Assembly (NCBI GenBank): GCA_947494825.1
Contig: CANLWN010000001.1
Span: 310,001 to 374,000 of the forward strand
DNA: 64,000 nucleotides
Reading direction: 5' to 3'
Origin: an uncultured Flavobacteriaceae bacterium
GTDB taxonomy: Bacteria > Bacteroidota > Bacteroidia > Flavobacteriales > Flavobacteriaceae
Positions 34,384 to 43,054 of the stretch are shown here, one piece after another. The position numbers and the translations under genes are program-made. Position 1 is the first letter of the stretch. Each line of letters starts with the position of its first letter. Below the pieces are notes generated by a model. The model saw nothing but the letters and a program-made list of their open reading frames with translations, was not told the origin of the DNA and searched no databases.

Positions 34384-36768
34384 ATGCAGGTAGAAAAACA
34401 AGCACATAAGCGTTTGGAAAAGAAGACCCTTAGGGACTTTATCCGGTTGGTCTTTGCCTTTTTCTTTTCCCTGGCCGTACTGTCTGTCTATCAACAACTC
34501 AGACTGTATTCCAATGGGGTGCTCGATAGCTTTTTGAACAAAAGCCTATTGTTGCTATGGCTTCACCAGCTGGGTTTTACCGCGGTAATCTCCCTAATTC
34601 TGGCCTTTCTGTTCAACTTTGTAGAGGGGAGGAAGGCCAAATTTGGATTCAGGCTTGTTGGGGGTATCTTGCTCCTTTCACTGGTCCTGGAGACCCTTCT
34701 GATCGAGTACTATGTCCGGAACTATGAAATTTTGGGGGCGGATATTTTAGGTACCTCCAGCGCAGGGCAGGTAGGCCCATACCTATTGATTGCCCTTGTG
34801 GCCTTGTTGGCGCTGCTACCATTGTTCTATCTCTTTTATCGGATAAGCAAATCGTTCTACCATGTTATAAGCAGTATGTACCCGTTTACCATCGTACTTT
34901 TTGGCTTGTTCCTGGCTACGCTGACCTCCAATAGGAGGCCGATCAACGAAAATAAAATCCAGCATTTGGCGGGTAGCATCGCCTCCAATTTGTTCGATTT
35001 CAATAAATATGAGGGGGCGGTCGAATATCCCTTGCTGAAACCCCATGTCCAAAAGGATGTTTTGGGAAAATACCTGGAGCTTCCGAATGAAAAGCCAAAT
35101 CTCGTAATTCTGGTCATGGAAGGAATCGGCTCCGATTTTGTTGGACCTAAGGCTAGATATCCTGGTTTCACTCCCTTTTTGGATTCTATGGCCACCCAAT
35201 CTTTGTATTGGAGCAATTATGTGAGCAATACAGGGGAAAGCGCTGCCGCCATTCCTACCCTAATAGGCTCCCTGCCCTTTGGCAGGAACGGGTTTACCTA
35301 TGCGGAACGATCACCTGGCAGGAATACGCTTTTCAGCATCCTTAAAAAAAATGGATATACCACTACCTTTAATTATGGTGGGAATAGTGCCCTACAGCAT
35401 TTGGACCGTTTTGTGGACGAGGAACGGGTAGATTTTGTAGTGGATAAAAATGGTTTTGGCGACAAGTACAGCCTTATGGACAAGGATGCAGCGGGTATTT
35501 CCCTGGGGTATCCCGATCAAGCACTTTTCAAAAAGTGGAATGCCGAACGGATATTGGACAACAAACCCAGGCTCGATGTTTTTTTAACCTTGAGCACTAA
35601 AAAGCCTTATTTAATACCCAATCGGGGACATTATATTGCTCAGGTCGAGAAACATATGGCACAGACCCCATTGCCAAAGCGGTCTAAAAAACTGATTACA
35701 AAGAACAAGGAGATGTTTGCCAGCTTAATTTATGCCGATGAGGCCCTGAAAACGTTCTTTAAGGACTTCAGCCGCCACGCTGACTATGCCAATACCATTT
35801 TTATAATCACAGGTAGCCACAACAGTACAGATTTGCCCCAAGTGGACGATCTGGGACGTTACCGGGCACCGCTTATGATCTATAGCCCTTTGTTAAAAGC
35901 GCCAAAAACTGTAAACTCCCTGGCATCACATGCCGATGTACTGCCTTCCGTGGTAGCCCTTTTACACGAAAAATACGATCTTAAGTTTCCTGATAGGGAA
36001 GCCTGGTTGGGTGAAAGCCTAATCTCGGAAAACGTCTTTGATTCCAGCAAGGCCATCCCCTTATTCAGGGGCCAGAACAATATTCAAGACTACATATACG
36101 GAAAACACCTGTTGTCCCGTGGCACCTTGTACCGGCTAACCACGGAATTGGCGTTGAGCGAGGTGGACGATACGGGCATAAAAAAAGATCTCGCCGAACA
36201 ATTCAAGTCCTTTAGGGCAATCAACACCTACGTAGTGGAAAACAACAAGTTGATGCCGGACTCCCTTAACCTCTTTAAAAGAGCGACCATGGAATTTGCC
36301 AAGGAAGATATGGTCTGGATCAATAGCGTATTCAACGGGAACGATTTTGATAAAGCCTATGCTTCCGCTCGGAAATTGGCATTGAACCATGAAAACGATA
36401 GGGCTTTGCTACTTTGCCATTATATTTTGGCCAAGGTACCCGGACATGCGGACACACAGATATTGATGGGCAGAATACATGCTTGGCAGGGCAAATACGA
36501 TATCGCCATCGAAATTTTAAAGGAAGCCATACGAAAATACCCTACGTATGCCGATGGCTATGCAGCCCTGCTGGATGTCTATTTCTGGTCTGATCAGGAT
36601 ACGGAAGCCATGATTTTGGTAGAAGTCATTGAACGCAATGAAATAAAAAGCAAGGAGGTGGCCAAAAAAATAGCTAGGGCCTACACCCGCCTCAAATCCA
36701 ATCCCAAAAACGATCTGAATACCTTGCGCAACCCACAAAATATTGAAAACTATTTAGCATCCCTATGA
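34384..36768 (+). CDS. LtaS-like sulfatase-fold membrane protein with TPR tail
   Basis: A 794 aa protein from ATG 34384; a TTG at 34366 overlaps the GT stop. About five N-terminal helices precede an alkaline-phosphatase/sulfatase-fold domain of the LtaS/phosphoglycerol-transferase type: LVILVMEGIGSDF (Glu246), SNTGESAAAIPTLIGSLP (nucleophile candidate Thr283). The metal motif reads ITGSHNSTD where related enzymes have GDH, so Asp is Ser (about 478) beside the kept His. A C-terminal TPR region (from about 620) includes LLMGRIHAWQGKYDIAIEIL-like units. It may decorate the polymer with a phospho-group, or be a non-catalytic derivative. It overlaps the next gene by 4 bp. Confidence 0.85.
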   Translation: MQVEKQAHKRLEKKTLRDFIRLVFAFFFSLAVLSVYQQLRLYSNGVLDSFLNKSLLLLWLHQLGFTAVISLILAFLFNFVEGRKAKFGFRLVGGILLLSLVLETLLIEYYVRNYEILGADILGTSSAGQVGPYLLIALVALLALLPLFYLFYRISKSFYHVISSMYPFTIVLFGLFLATLTSNRRPINENKIQHLAGSIASNLFDFNKYEGAVEYPLLKPHVQKDVLGKYLELPNEKPNLVILVMEGIGSDFVGPKARYPGFTPFLDSMATQSLYWSNYVSNTGESAAAIPTLIGSLPFGRNGFTYAERSPGRNTLFSILKKNGYTTTFNYGGNSALQHLDRFVDEERVDFVVDKNGFGDKYSLMDKDAAGISLGYPDQALFKKWNAERILDNKPRLDVFLTLSTKKPYLIPNRGHYIAQVEKHMAQTPLPKRSKKLITKNKEMFASLIYADEALKTFFKDFSRHADYANTIFIITGSHNSTDLPQVDDLGRYRAPLMIYSPLLKAPKTVNSLASHADVLPSVVALLHEKYDLKFPDREAWLGESLISENVFDSSKAIPLFRGQNNIQDYIYGKHLLSRGTLYRLTTELALSEVDDTGIKKDLAEQFKSFRAINTYVVENNKLMPDSLNLFKRATMEFAKEDMVWINSVFNGNDFDKAYASARKLALNHENDRALLLCHYILAKVPGHADTQILMGRIHAWQGKYDIAIEILKEAIRKYPTYADGYAALLDVYFWSDQDTEAMILVEVIERNEIKSKEVAKKIARAYTRLKSNPKNDLNTLRNPQNIENYLASL

Positions 36769-38006
36769 TGATGAACCTAAAAAACCTGTATTTTCTTGTG
36801 ATACTCTGCGGATGGTCCTTGGGCCTTGGTGCGCAGGGAACCACGTATACCGGAGATCCGGATGTGTCCTATTACAATGCAAGGAACCTCGCCTTTAACG
36901 ACCAGCGTACCCAGGCAAGGGATACCTTACAGCGAATCCTCAGCAAATACCCCGAGTATGCCGATGTCAGGGAATTGTTGGGAAAGACCTATAGTTGGGA
37001 TGGTCGTTATGATGAGGCGCGTAGACATTTCAACAAGATCACTTCCGTGGAGCGGAAAAACAAGGCGGTATGGATAGCGGCCATTAAGAACGAAATTTAC
37101 GCGAAAAACTATCCCATCGCACTGGGACTGGCCAATAAAGCACTGATTTACATAGAAAATGACACCGATATTTTGAACTTGCGTACCAAAGTAATGGACT
37201 TGCTGGGAGCAAAAAAAGACAGCGCAAATGAGGAGGGAACAGCTCCGCCAAAAGATTCGTTGGAGGCTAAGGTTCTTAAAAATAGGGTGGGCGTCATCAA
37301 TTCCTTCGAAATTTTTGATGTGGTATATGAACCCATGTTCTATTCCAGCGTGGAATACAGACGGGAGACCGATGCAGGAAGTATTATTCCGCGAATTAAC
37401 TATGCCAACAGATTCGAGACCCATGGGATACAATACGAAATGGATTTTTATCCCAAAATATCAAAGCGGTTCTATGGGTATCTGAACTACGGATTTTCGC
37501 AGGCCGATATATTTCCGGACCATAGGGCAGGAGCAGAGCTATATGCCAACCTGCCCAAAAATCTGGAAGCTTCGCTCGGAATGCGGTATCTAGATTTTAG
37601 CACGAGTAACGCAACTGTGTTAACGGGATCGATAGGGCATTACATGGGAAACTACTATTTTTCATTACGGCCCTATGTTACCCCAAGATCTGATGGACCA
37701 ACCAGTTTTTCCGGTAGTTTGCTGGTCCGAAAATACCTTCGGGACGGCGAAAATTATTTGGGTCTAAACGCTATCTACGGCAACGCCCCTGAACTGAAAC
37801 AATTATTGGTCAACGATGTATTGCTCTCTGAGAGCCTGCTGTACGTAGAATCACAGCGCTTGGAATTGGAATACCAATTTACGGCCAAGGACCGACCCAA
37901 CCTGTACAGGGCCAACTTGGGCCTGACCCGACAGGAGCTTGTATTTGAACCAGGGAAGTTTTTTTGGGCGATTTCTGCCGGAATCAACTATCAAGTGAAG
38001 TTCTAA
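36765..38006 (+). CDS. TPR plus YaiO-family outer-membrane beta-barrel
   Basis: A 413 aa protein with a signal peptide (YFLVILCGWSLGLGAQG). Residues about 25-140 carry TPR-like helices (NARNLAFNDQRTQARDTLQR; AVWIAAIKNEIYAKNYPIAL). The remainder is a beta-barrel of the YaiO type, with alternating aromatic strands and the end FFWAISAGINYQVKF, whose terminal aromatic residue is typical of outer-membrane barrels. Together with the GT it offers the outer-membrane exit for a polysaccharide, as PgaA and BcsC do. ATGA overlap with the upstream stop shows translational coupling. Confidence 0.85.
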   Translation: MMMNLKNLYFLVILCGWSLGLGAQGTTYTGDPDVSYYNARNLAFNDQRTQARDTLQRILSKYPEYADVRELLGKTYSWDGRYDEARRHFNKITSVERKNKAVWIAAIKNEIYAKNYPIALGLANKALIYIENDTDILNLRTKVMDLLGAKKDSANEEGTAPPKDSLEAKVLKNRVGVINSFEIFDVVYEPMFYSSVEYRRETDAGSIIPRINYANRFETHGIQYEMDFYPKISKRFYGYLNYGFSQADIFPDHRAGAELYANLPKNLEASLGMRYLDFSTSNATVLTGSIGHYMGNYYFSLRPYVTPRSDGPTSFSGSLLVRKYLRDGENYLGLNAIYGNAPELKQLLVNDVLLSESLLYVESQRLELEYQFTAKDRPNLYRANLGLTRQELVFEPGKFFWAISAGINYQVKF

Positions 38007-38155
38007 AACCCACTTTAGCCATTAAATTAGGCACGTTTACAACAAAAAACGGCAGATACACCACAATTTGTTGCTTAGCCCCCTTGTAATATATATGTTT
38101 ACTGTATAATTATTGAATCCCAAATCTCAATAATAAACAAAAACCCAGGCTTACC

Positions 38156-38254
38156 ATGTTATACGATACCTACGGGGAGGAATACCTTACGTTTCTCCGA
38201 GATTTAAATGAAATTTTAAGTTTAAATGAATTAGCTGAGCTGGACTATTTATAG
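38156..38254 (+). CDS. 32-residue peptide A, DLNEIL family
   Basis: ATG to TAG, 33 codons. The core YLTFLRDLNEILSLNELAEL is amphipathic and acidic. Its sequence is clearly related to the next small frame (YLxF-x2-DLNEIL), which supports both being translated. No signal peptide and no Cys. It lies 150 bp after the YaiO gene. Function unknown; candidates are a small regulatory peptide, a helical adaptor of the upstream machine, or a modified-peptide precursor. Confidence 0.55.
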   Translation: MLYDTYGEEYLTFLRDLNEILSLNELAELDYL

Positions 38255-38286
38255 TCCGGCCAGCTTTTCCCCCAAATCTTTGAATT

Positions 38287-38388
38287 ATGGCAAATCAAAA
38301 TCAAGACAACTCCGCATATTTGAATTTCATTGAGGATCTGAATGAAATTCTAGTAGATTATGATATCAGCAAATTAAATTATTCCTAA
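38287..38388 (+). CDS. 33-residue peptide B, DLNEIL family
   Basis: ATG to TAA, 34 codons, 32 bp after peptide A. The polar N-terminus MANQNQDNSA is followed by YLNFIEDLNEILVDYDISKL. The conserved core aligns with peptide A while third codon positions and both flanks differ, as expected for selection at the protein level. A terminator follows 26 bp downstream. Confidence 0.6.
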   Translation: MANQNQDNSAYLNFIEDLNEILVDYDISKLNYS

Positions 38389-38414
38389 TTGTTATTCCTT
38401 AATACCGCGATAAG

Positions 38415-38445
38415 AAAGGAGTCCGTAAGGGGCTCCTTTTTTTTT
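38415..38445 (+). terminator. Terminator after the small-peptide genes
   Basis: AAAGGAGTCC and GGGCTCCTTT form a 10 bp stem including one T-G pair, with a short loop, and run into nine T residues. It closes the plus-strand transcript facing the convergent sigma-factor gene. The minus-strand side has fewer T residues. Confidence 0.88.
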
Positions 38446-38453
38446 GCCCTCTC

Positions 38454-39317
38454 CTAGCCCAAATAGGTCTTTAAAAGCTTGCTTCTAGAATTATGCCTCA
38501 ACTTGCGTATCGCCTTTTCCCGGATTTGCCGCACACGTTCCCGGGTCAGGTCAAAGGTCTGCCCAATTTCGGCCAAGGTCATGGATTGTTGGTCCCCGAT
38601 GCCATAATAGAGCTTCACCACATCGGCTTCCCTGGGCGATAATGTTTCCAAGGCCCTGTTTATTTCGGTATTTAGGGATTGTTGCATTAGTATCTTATCC
38701 GGTTTGGGGGATTCCCCGGCCCGAAGTACGTCATAGAGGTTGGAATCTTCCCCCTCCCTCAATGGGGCATCCATGGAAACATGTCGGCCCGAATTCTTTA
38801 GGGACTGTTTTACCTCACTTACACTCATTTCCAATTCCTTGGCAATTTCATCTACTGAAGGTGGGCGTTCATGGGCCTGTTCCAAATAGGAAAAAGTCTT
38901 CTTTATCTTGTTTATTGAACCTATTTTGTTCAAAGGCAATCGAACTACCCTAGACTGCTCGGCCAGTGCCTGTAAAATAGATTGGCGAATCCACCAAACG
39001 GCGTAGGAGATAAACTTAAAGCCCCGGGTCTCATCAAAACGCTTGGCGGCCTTCACCAGCCCAACGTTGCCCTCATTGATTAAATCGGGTAATTTCAGCC
39101 CCTGGTTCTGGTATTGTTTGGCCACGGAGACCACAAACCTCAAATTGGCATTGGTCAATTTTTCCAGGGCTGCCTGGTCACCATTCCGTATTTTTTGTGC
39201 CAACTCCACTTCTTCATTTGCCGTAATCAATTCTATTTTACTGATATCCTGCAAGTACTTGTCCAACGACTTTGATTCCCTATTGGTTACCTGCTTGATA
39301 ATCTTTAATTGCCTCAT
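38454..39317 (-). CDS. rpoD: Primary-type sigma-70 factor (RpoD/SigA)
   Basis: A 287 aa sigma factor with region 1.2 ([20 protein letters not shown]), 2.1-2.4 ([55 protein letters not shown]), region 3, and region 4.2 [18 protein letters not shown]. This compact form without a long region 1.1 is the standard Bacteroidota housekeeping sigma, which reads TTTG/TAnnTTTG promoters. From memory the canonical flavobacterial RpoD reads slightly differently after region 3, so this could also be a primary-like paralogue. Monocistronic. Confidence 0.9.
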   Translation of the reverse strand: MRQLKIIKQVTNRESKSLDKYLQDISKIELITANEEVELAQKIRNGDQAALEKLTNANLRFVVSVAKQYQNQGLKLPDLINEGNVGLVKAAKRFDETRGFKFISYAVWWIRQSILQALAEQSRVVRLPLNKIGSINKIKKTFSYLEQAHERPPSVDEIAKELEMSVSEVKQSLKNSGRHVSMDAPLREGEDSNLYDVLRAGESPKPDKILMQQSLNTEINRALETLSPREADVVKLYYGIGDQQSMTLAEIGQTFDLTRERVRQIREKAIRKLRHNSRSKLLKTYLG

Positions 39318-39472
39318 ATATGTCTTCTAAATTTACTGGGTTCTATAAACTTTCATAATACACCTTTATAATGGATTATCCAAACAAGATTCCATTTACT
39401 TATACCGATTTTATTAAGAGCTTTCTTTTTTAAAATACCCCTTGTTTTGCCCAAACTGTAAATTACTTATGC

Positions 39473-39480
39473 TATTTTTG
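39473..39480 (+). promoter_or_regulatory. -7 element for DUF6155-like gene
   Basis: TATTTTTG matches TAnnTTTG. TTTTG at 39445-39449 could serve as the -33 element (23 bp spacer). It ends 59 bp before the ATG. Confidence 0.55.
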
Positions 39481-39539
39481 AACCGGACCGGAAAGCCATT
39501 TTTGCTGCAAAACGCTTCCGGCAATCACTTGGGAAGGAC

Positions 39540-40049
39540 ATGGGCAAACGGGCATTGAAGAAATATTTGGAAGGGTTGGAAAGGGAAGGGCTTTCGGAAC
39601 AGCTGCTAGACCTGTATAATCGCTTTCCGGTGGTTAAGGAATATTACGATTTTGTGTTTGATCCCAAAGAGGAAAAAAGGATACAGGAAGCCAAAGTCAG
39701 AATATCCAATGAGTATTTCCCGGTAAAGCGAAGAAAACCCAAGGCCCGAAGGTCCGTGGCGCAAAAATTCATTAAACACTTTATTACCTTGGGCGTGGCT
39801 TCGCATATGGTGGCCGATCTGATGCTGTACAACCTTGAGGTGGCACAGGCCTTTGCCGGAGATCGCAAAGTTCCTGATGCCTTTTACCGAAGCATGCTCA
39901 ATTCTTTTTCCCAAGCCGTACAATATATCTCTCTCAATGGGCTTCTGCCCGATTTTAAGGACCGTGTCCGAATCATTTATGAAACCGTCCAAGAGCAAGA
40001 ATGGCTTTTTCAAGAGGGTTTTTCCCGAGCGTTGGACATTTTGGATTAA
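39540..40049 (+). CDS. DUF6155-like hypothetical protein
   Basis: A 169 aa soluble helical protein beginning GKRALKKYLEGLEREGLSEQ. Other visible stretches are FPVVKEYYDFVFDPKEEK and NSFSQAVQYISLNGLLPDFK. The pattern fits DUF6155, a family seen across Bacteroidota; function unknown. It is followed by a helicase gene with its own promoter element, so it is probably monocistronic. Confidence 0.7.
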   Translation: MGKRALKKYLEGLEREGLSEQLLDLYNRFPVVKEYYDFVFDPKEEKRIQEAKVRISNEYFPVKRRKPKARRSVAQKFIKHFITLGVASHMVADLMLYNLEVAQAFAGDRKVPDAFYRSMLNSFSQAVQYISLNGLLPDFKDRVRIIYETVQEQEWLFQEGFSRALDILD

Positions 40050-40106
40050 TTGGCCGTTAAATTTTAGATTTCGTCCTTAATATTTCGTTTACGCATAAAA
40101 AACTTC

Positions 40107-40114
40107 TAGTTTTG
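40107..40114 (+). promoter_or_regulatory. -7 element for helicase gene
   Basis: TAGTTTTG matches TAnnTTTG. It overlaps the TTG at 40112 that opens the longest helicase frame, implying a later start codon. Confidence 0.55.
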
Positions 40115-40165
40115 CAAAATTGGAGTTACGGAAATTGCTCCTTGGGACGGAAAATAAACAAAAAC

Positions 40166-41689
40166 TTGCCTACACCTTTGGAAATACAAACCCATAAGAT
40201 AGAAAAGACACTTTATGATTATCAGTTAGAAGATCTCAATAAGATCTTCAGCCATTTGAAAACCGCCCCGAGCGATCAGAACCTATTGTATCAATTGCCT
40301 ACCGGCGGGGGTAAAACGGTTGTTTTTTCAGAGATTGTCCGTAGGTATATCACAGAGACCAAAAAAAAGGTGGTCGTCCTTACCCATAGAATAGAACTGA
40401 GTTCCCAGACCTCAAAGATGCTGCACGGTTTTGGAGTAAATAATAAGATTATCAGCAGTGATGTCAAGGAACTACAGGACCAAGATGAGTTCATGTGTTT
40501 TGTGGCCATGGTAGAAACGCTGAACAATAGGCTTCAGGAAGATAAAATTGAGATCAACAATATTGGTCTGGTCATCATTGATGAGGCCCACTACAATTCC
40601 TTCAGAAAACTTTTTAAATATTTTGAGAAGTCCATTATTCTAGGAGTTACCGCCACTCCCTTAAGCTCAAATATTAAACTTCCCATGAAGGATAATTACC
40701 AGAAACTGATCGTTGGGGAGTCTATTTCCTCCCTCATCGAAAAAAAGTTTTTGGCACGGGCAAACATGTATAGCTATGATGTTAGTCTGCGTAGCCTAAA
40801 GCTTGGCATCAGTGGGGATTATACGGTTAAATCCTCCGATGAGCTCTATGGGAACCAGAACATGCTGGGAAAACTCCTGTCCGGCTACGAAGATGTTGCA
40901 AAGGGAACAAAAACCCTGATATTCAACAATGGTATCAATACCTCTAGGTACGTTTATGAAACCTTTAAAAAAGCGGGCTACAATATTCGGCACTTGGACA
41001 ATAAGAACAATGCCTCGGAAAGGCGGGAGATATTACGGTGGTTTTCGGAGACCCCGGATGCCATACTGACCTCTGTAAGTATTTTGACGACCGGTTTTGA
41101 CGAACCTACCGTGGAGACCATCATGTTGAACCGGGCAACACGTTCCCTGACACTGTATTTTCAAATGATTGGTAGAGGCTCCAGGGTGTTGCCCAACAAG
41201 AACGATTTTACGGTAATCGACCTAGGGAACAATATGGCAAGATTCGGTATGTGGGATGCTCCGGTAGATTGGCAGGAAATCTTTCATTTCCCTGATTTCT
41301 TTCTGGAGAACATCAAAAATGATGAGGAAATTGAACGCGATTTTGTCTATGAAATGCCGCCAGAACTCAAGGCGATGTTCGGGAAGTCGGATTGTATCGA
41401 ATTTGATATCAAGGAAGAGTACAAAAAGGTGTTTGCCAAGGGCTTAAAATCAAAAACCGTCCTGGAACGCAGTATTGAACAGCACGCTCAGATATGTGTT
41501 GAAAACAGCGATGATGTATTCGATGCCCGTATCCTGGCTAAACAGCTCAAGGAAGAAATTGCCTATAGGGTACGCCAATATTCGTACTGTATCATGAACA
41601 ATACCAAAAACTACAAGGAATGGCTGGAGGAAGATTACGAACGTAAACTTCGTCTGAACATTTCCCAAAAGTTTGCGGCCAAGATGTAA
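40166..41689 (+). CDS. DEAD/DEAH-box (SF2) helicase
   Basis: About 507 aa. Motif I is LPTGGGKT, motif II VIIDEAHYN (DEAH), motif III GVTATPLSS, and motif VI region FQMIGRGSRVLPNK. This resembles the YprA/RadD-like SF2 helicases that act on DNA. There is no ATG before the conserved Q-motif region (YDYQLEDLNKIF). The frame opens with TTG 40112, which lies in the -7 element. I take TTG 40166, preceded by an A-rich stretch, as the best start; 40142 and 40178 are alternatives. The following glycosyltransferase starts 4 bp after its stop. Confidence 0.85.
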   Translation: MPTPLEIQTHKIEKTLYDYQLEDLNKIFSHLKTAPSDQNLLYQLPTGGGKTVVFSEIVRRYITETKKKVVVLTHRIELSSQTSKMLHGFGVNNKIISSDVKELQDQDEFMCFVAMVETLNNRLQEDKIEINNIGLVIIDEAHYNSFRKLFKYFEKSIILGVTATPLSSNIKLPMKDNYQKLIVGESISSLIEKKFLARANMYSYDVSLRSLKLGISGDYTVKSSDELYGNQNMLGKLLSGYEDVAKGTKTLIFNNGINTSRYVYETFKKAGYNIRHLDNKNNASERREILRWFSETPDAILTSVSILTTGFDEPTVETIMLNRATRSLTLYFQMIGRGSRVLPNKNDFTVIDLGNNMARFGMWDAPVDWQEIFHFPDFFLENIKNDEEIERDFVYEMPPELKAMFGKSDCIEFDIKEEYKKVFAKGLKSKTVLERSIEQHAQICVENSDDVFDARILAKQLKEEIAYRVRQYSYCIMNNTKNYKEWLEEDYERKLRLNISQKFAAKM

Positions 41690-41693
41690 CATT

Positions 41694-42956
41694 TTGGAAA
41701 CCATCAGTAACAAGCTTCTTATCATTGGTTTTGTTTGGCCAGAACCGAATTCCACCGCCGCGGGAAGCAGGATGTTACAACTTATCCATTTTTTTATCGC
41801 CCAGGGCTATGAGCTTACCTTTGCCAGTACGGCTACCAAAAATGAACACTCCGTGAATTTAAGTGACCTTGGGGTCAAGGAGCGGTCTATCCGTCTTAAC
41901 CACGATAGTTTTGACGATTTTATAAAGGAACTTGCGCCACAAATTGTGCTTTTTGACCGTTTTATGGTTGAGGAGCAATTTGGATGGCGGGTAGCGGAAT
42001 ACCTTCCAAAGGCCCTACGGATTCTGGATACAGAGGACATTCATTCACTTCGCACAAGTAGGGAGACCCAATTTAAGGCAGGACTCCCCTTTTCCGAAAG
42101 GGATTGGATGCACAGTGATATGGCCAAACGGGAAATAGCCAGTATTTACAGATCGGATCTATCGTTGATCATTTCTTCCCACGAAATGGAATTGCTCCAA
42201 AAAACGGCTAAAATAGATACCAACCTGCTGCTTCATCTTCCCTTTATGATAACCAACCTGAACGAGGAACAAACGACGAATTGGCTCCCTTTTGAGCCTC
42301 GTAAGGATTTTATTTGTATTGGTAGTGGACGGCATGCTCCAAACATTGATGCGGTAGTATGGCTCAAAAATGAGATTTGGCCCTTGATCAGGGCCCAACT
42401 ACCAAAGGCCGATCTACGGATATACGGGTCCTATTTGCCCGAAAGCATTACCCAACTGCACCGACCAGCAGATGGATTTTATGTTATGGGAAGGGCCAAG
42501 GACGCCATGCAGGTCATGGCCAACGCAAAGATAAGTCTGGCTCCCTTGCGATTTGGCGCCGGAATTAAGGGAAAGTTGGCAGAATCCATGTTAGTCGGCA
42601 CCCCTAATGTAACGACTAGCATAGGTGCAGAAGGGATGTGCGAACAGTTTCATTGGAATGGGAAAATTGAAAATGACCCCACTTACTTTGCCAATGCCGC
42701 CGTACAACTGTATCAGGACCGAAAATTGTGGGAACAGGCGCAAAAAAATGGCACCACCATTATCAATCAGTGTTATGACAAGGCTTTGCTAGAGGACCGA
42801 TTGGGCCGAAAAATTGAGAAATTACTTCGTAATTTAGATACCCATAGGGATAAAAATTTGATTGGAGCCCTTCTTTTGCACCATACCATGGCAAGCACAA
42901 AATATATGGCCAAATGGATCGGTGCCAAAAACAGGGCAGGAGGGTCGGAAGGCTGA
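41694..42956 (+). CDS. Glycosyltransferase, GT-B fold (group 1-like)
   Basis: About 420 aa from TTG 41694; a longer TTG start at 41673 would overlap the helicase. The N-terminal Rossmann domain opens KLLIIGFVWPEPNSTAAGSR. The C-terminal domain has FICIGSGRHAPNIDAVVWL, then ISLAPLRFGAGIKGKLAESM and GTPNVTTSIGAEG, the nucleotide-sugar-binding half of GT4-type enzymes. Substrate unknown. Its pairing with a helicase gene is odd and may reflect only proximity. Confidence 0.85.
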   Translation: METISNKLLIIGFVWPEPNSTAAGSRMLQLIHFFIAQGYELTFASTATKNEHSVNLSDLGVKERSIRLNHDSFDDFIKELAPQIVLFDRFMVEEQFGWRVAEYLPKALRILDTEDIHSLRTSRETQFKAGLPFSERDWMHSDMAKREIASIYRSDLSLIISSHEMELLQKTAKIDTNLLLHLPFMITNLNEEQTTNWLPFEPRKDFICIGSGRHAPNIDAVVWLKNEIWPLIRAQLPKADLRIYGSYLPESITQLHRPADGFYVMGRAKDAMQVMANAKISLAPLRFGAGIKGKLAESMLVGTPNVTTSIGAEGMCEQFHWNGKIENDPTYFANAAVQLYQDRKLWEQAQKNGTTIINQCYDKALLEDRLGRKIEKLLRNLDTHRDKNLIGALLLHHTMASTKYMAKWIGAKNRAGGSEG

Positions 42957-43054
42957 TCTGCATATCGCGTCTACGGTACCCAATTGGAGGGAAAAACCAG
43001 TTTCATGGATGCCTTGGAAATACTATCTTTAACAATCGATAATCAGGACATAGG

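Noticed and set aside
38084-38110. An E. coli-like promoter TTGTAA / TATAAT before the small peptides
   Set aside because: The spacer is only 15 bp and the window otherwise uses TAnnTTTG elements; the region is AT-rich so chance is likely.
38156-38388. The small peptides as lasso/lanthi-type RiPP precursors
   Set aside because: No cyclase, radical SAM, YcaO, protease or transporter lies next to them and they lack Cys and a double-Gly leader end.
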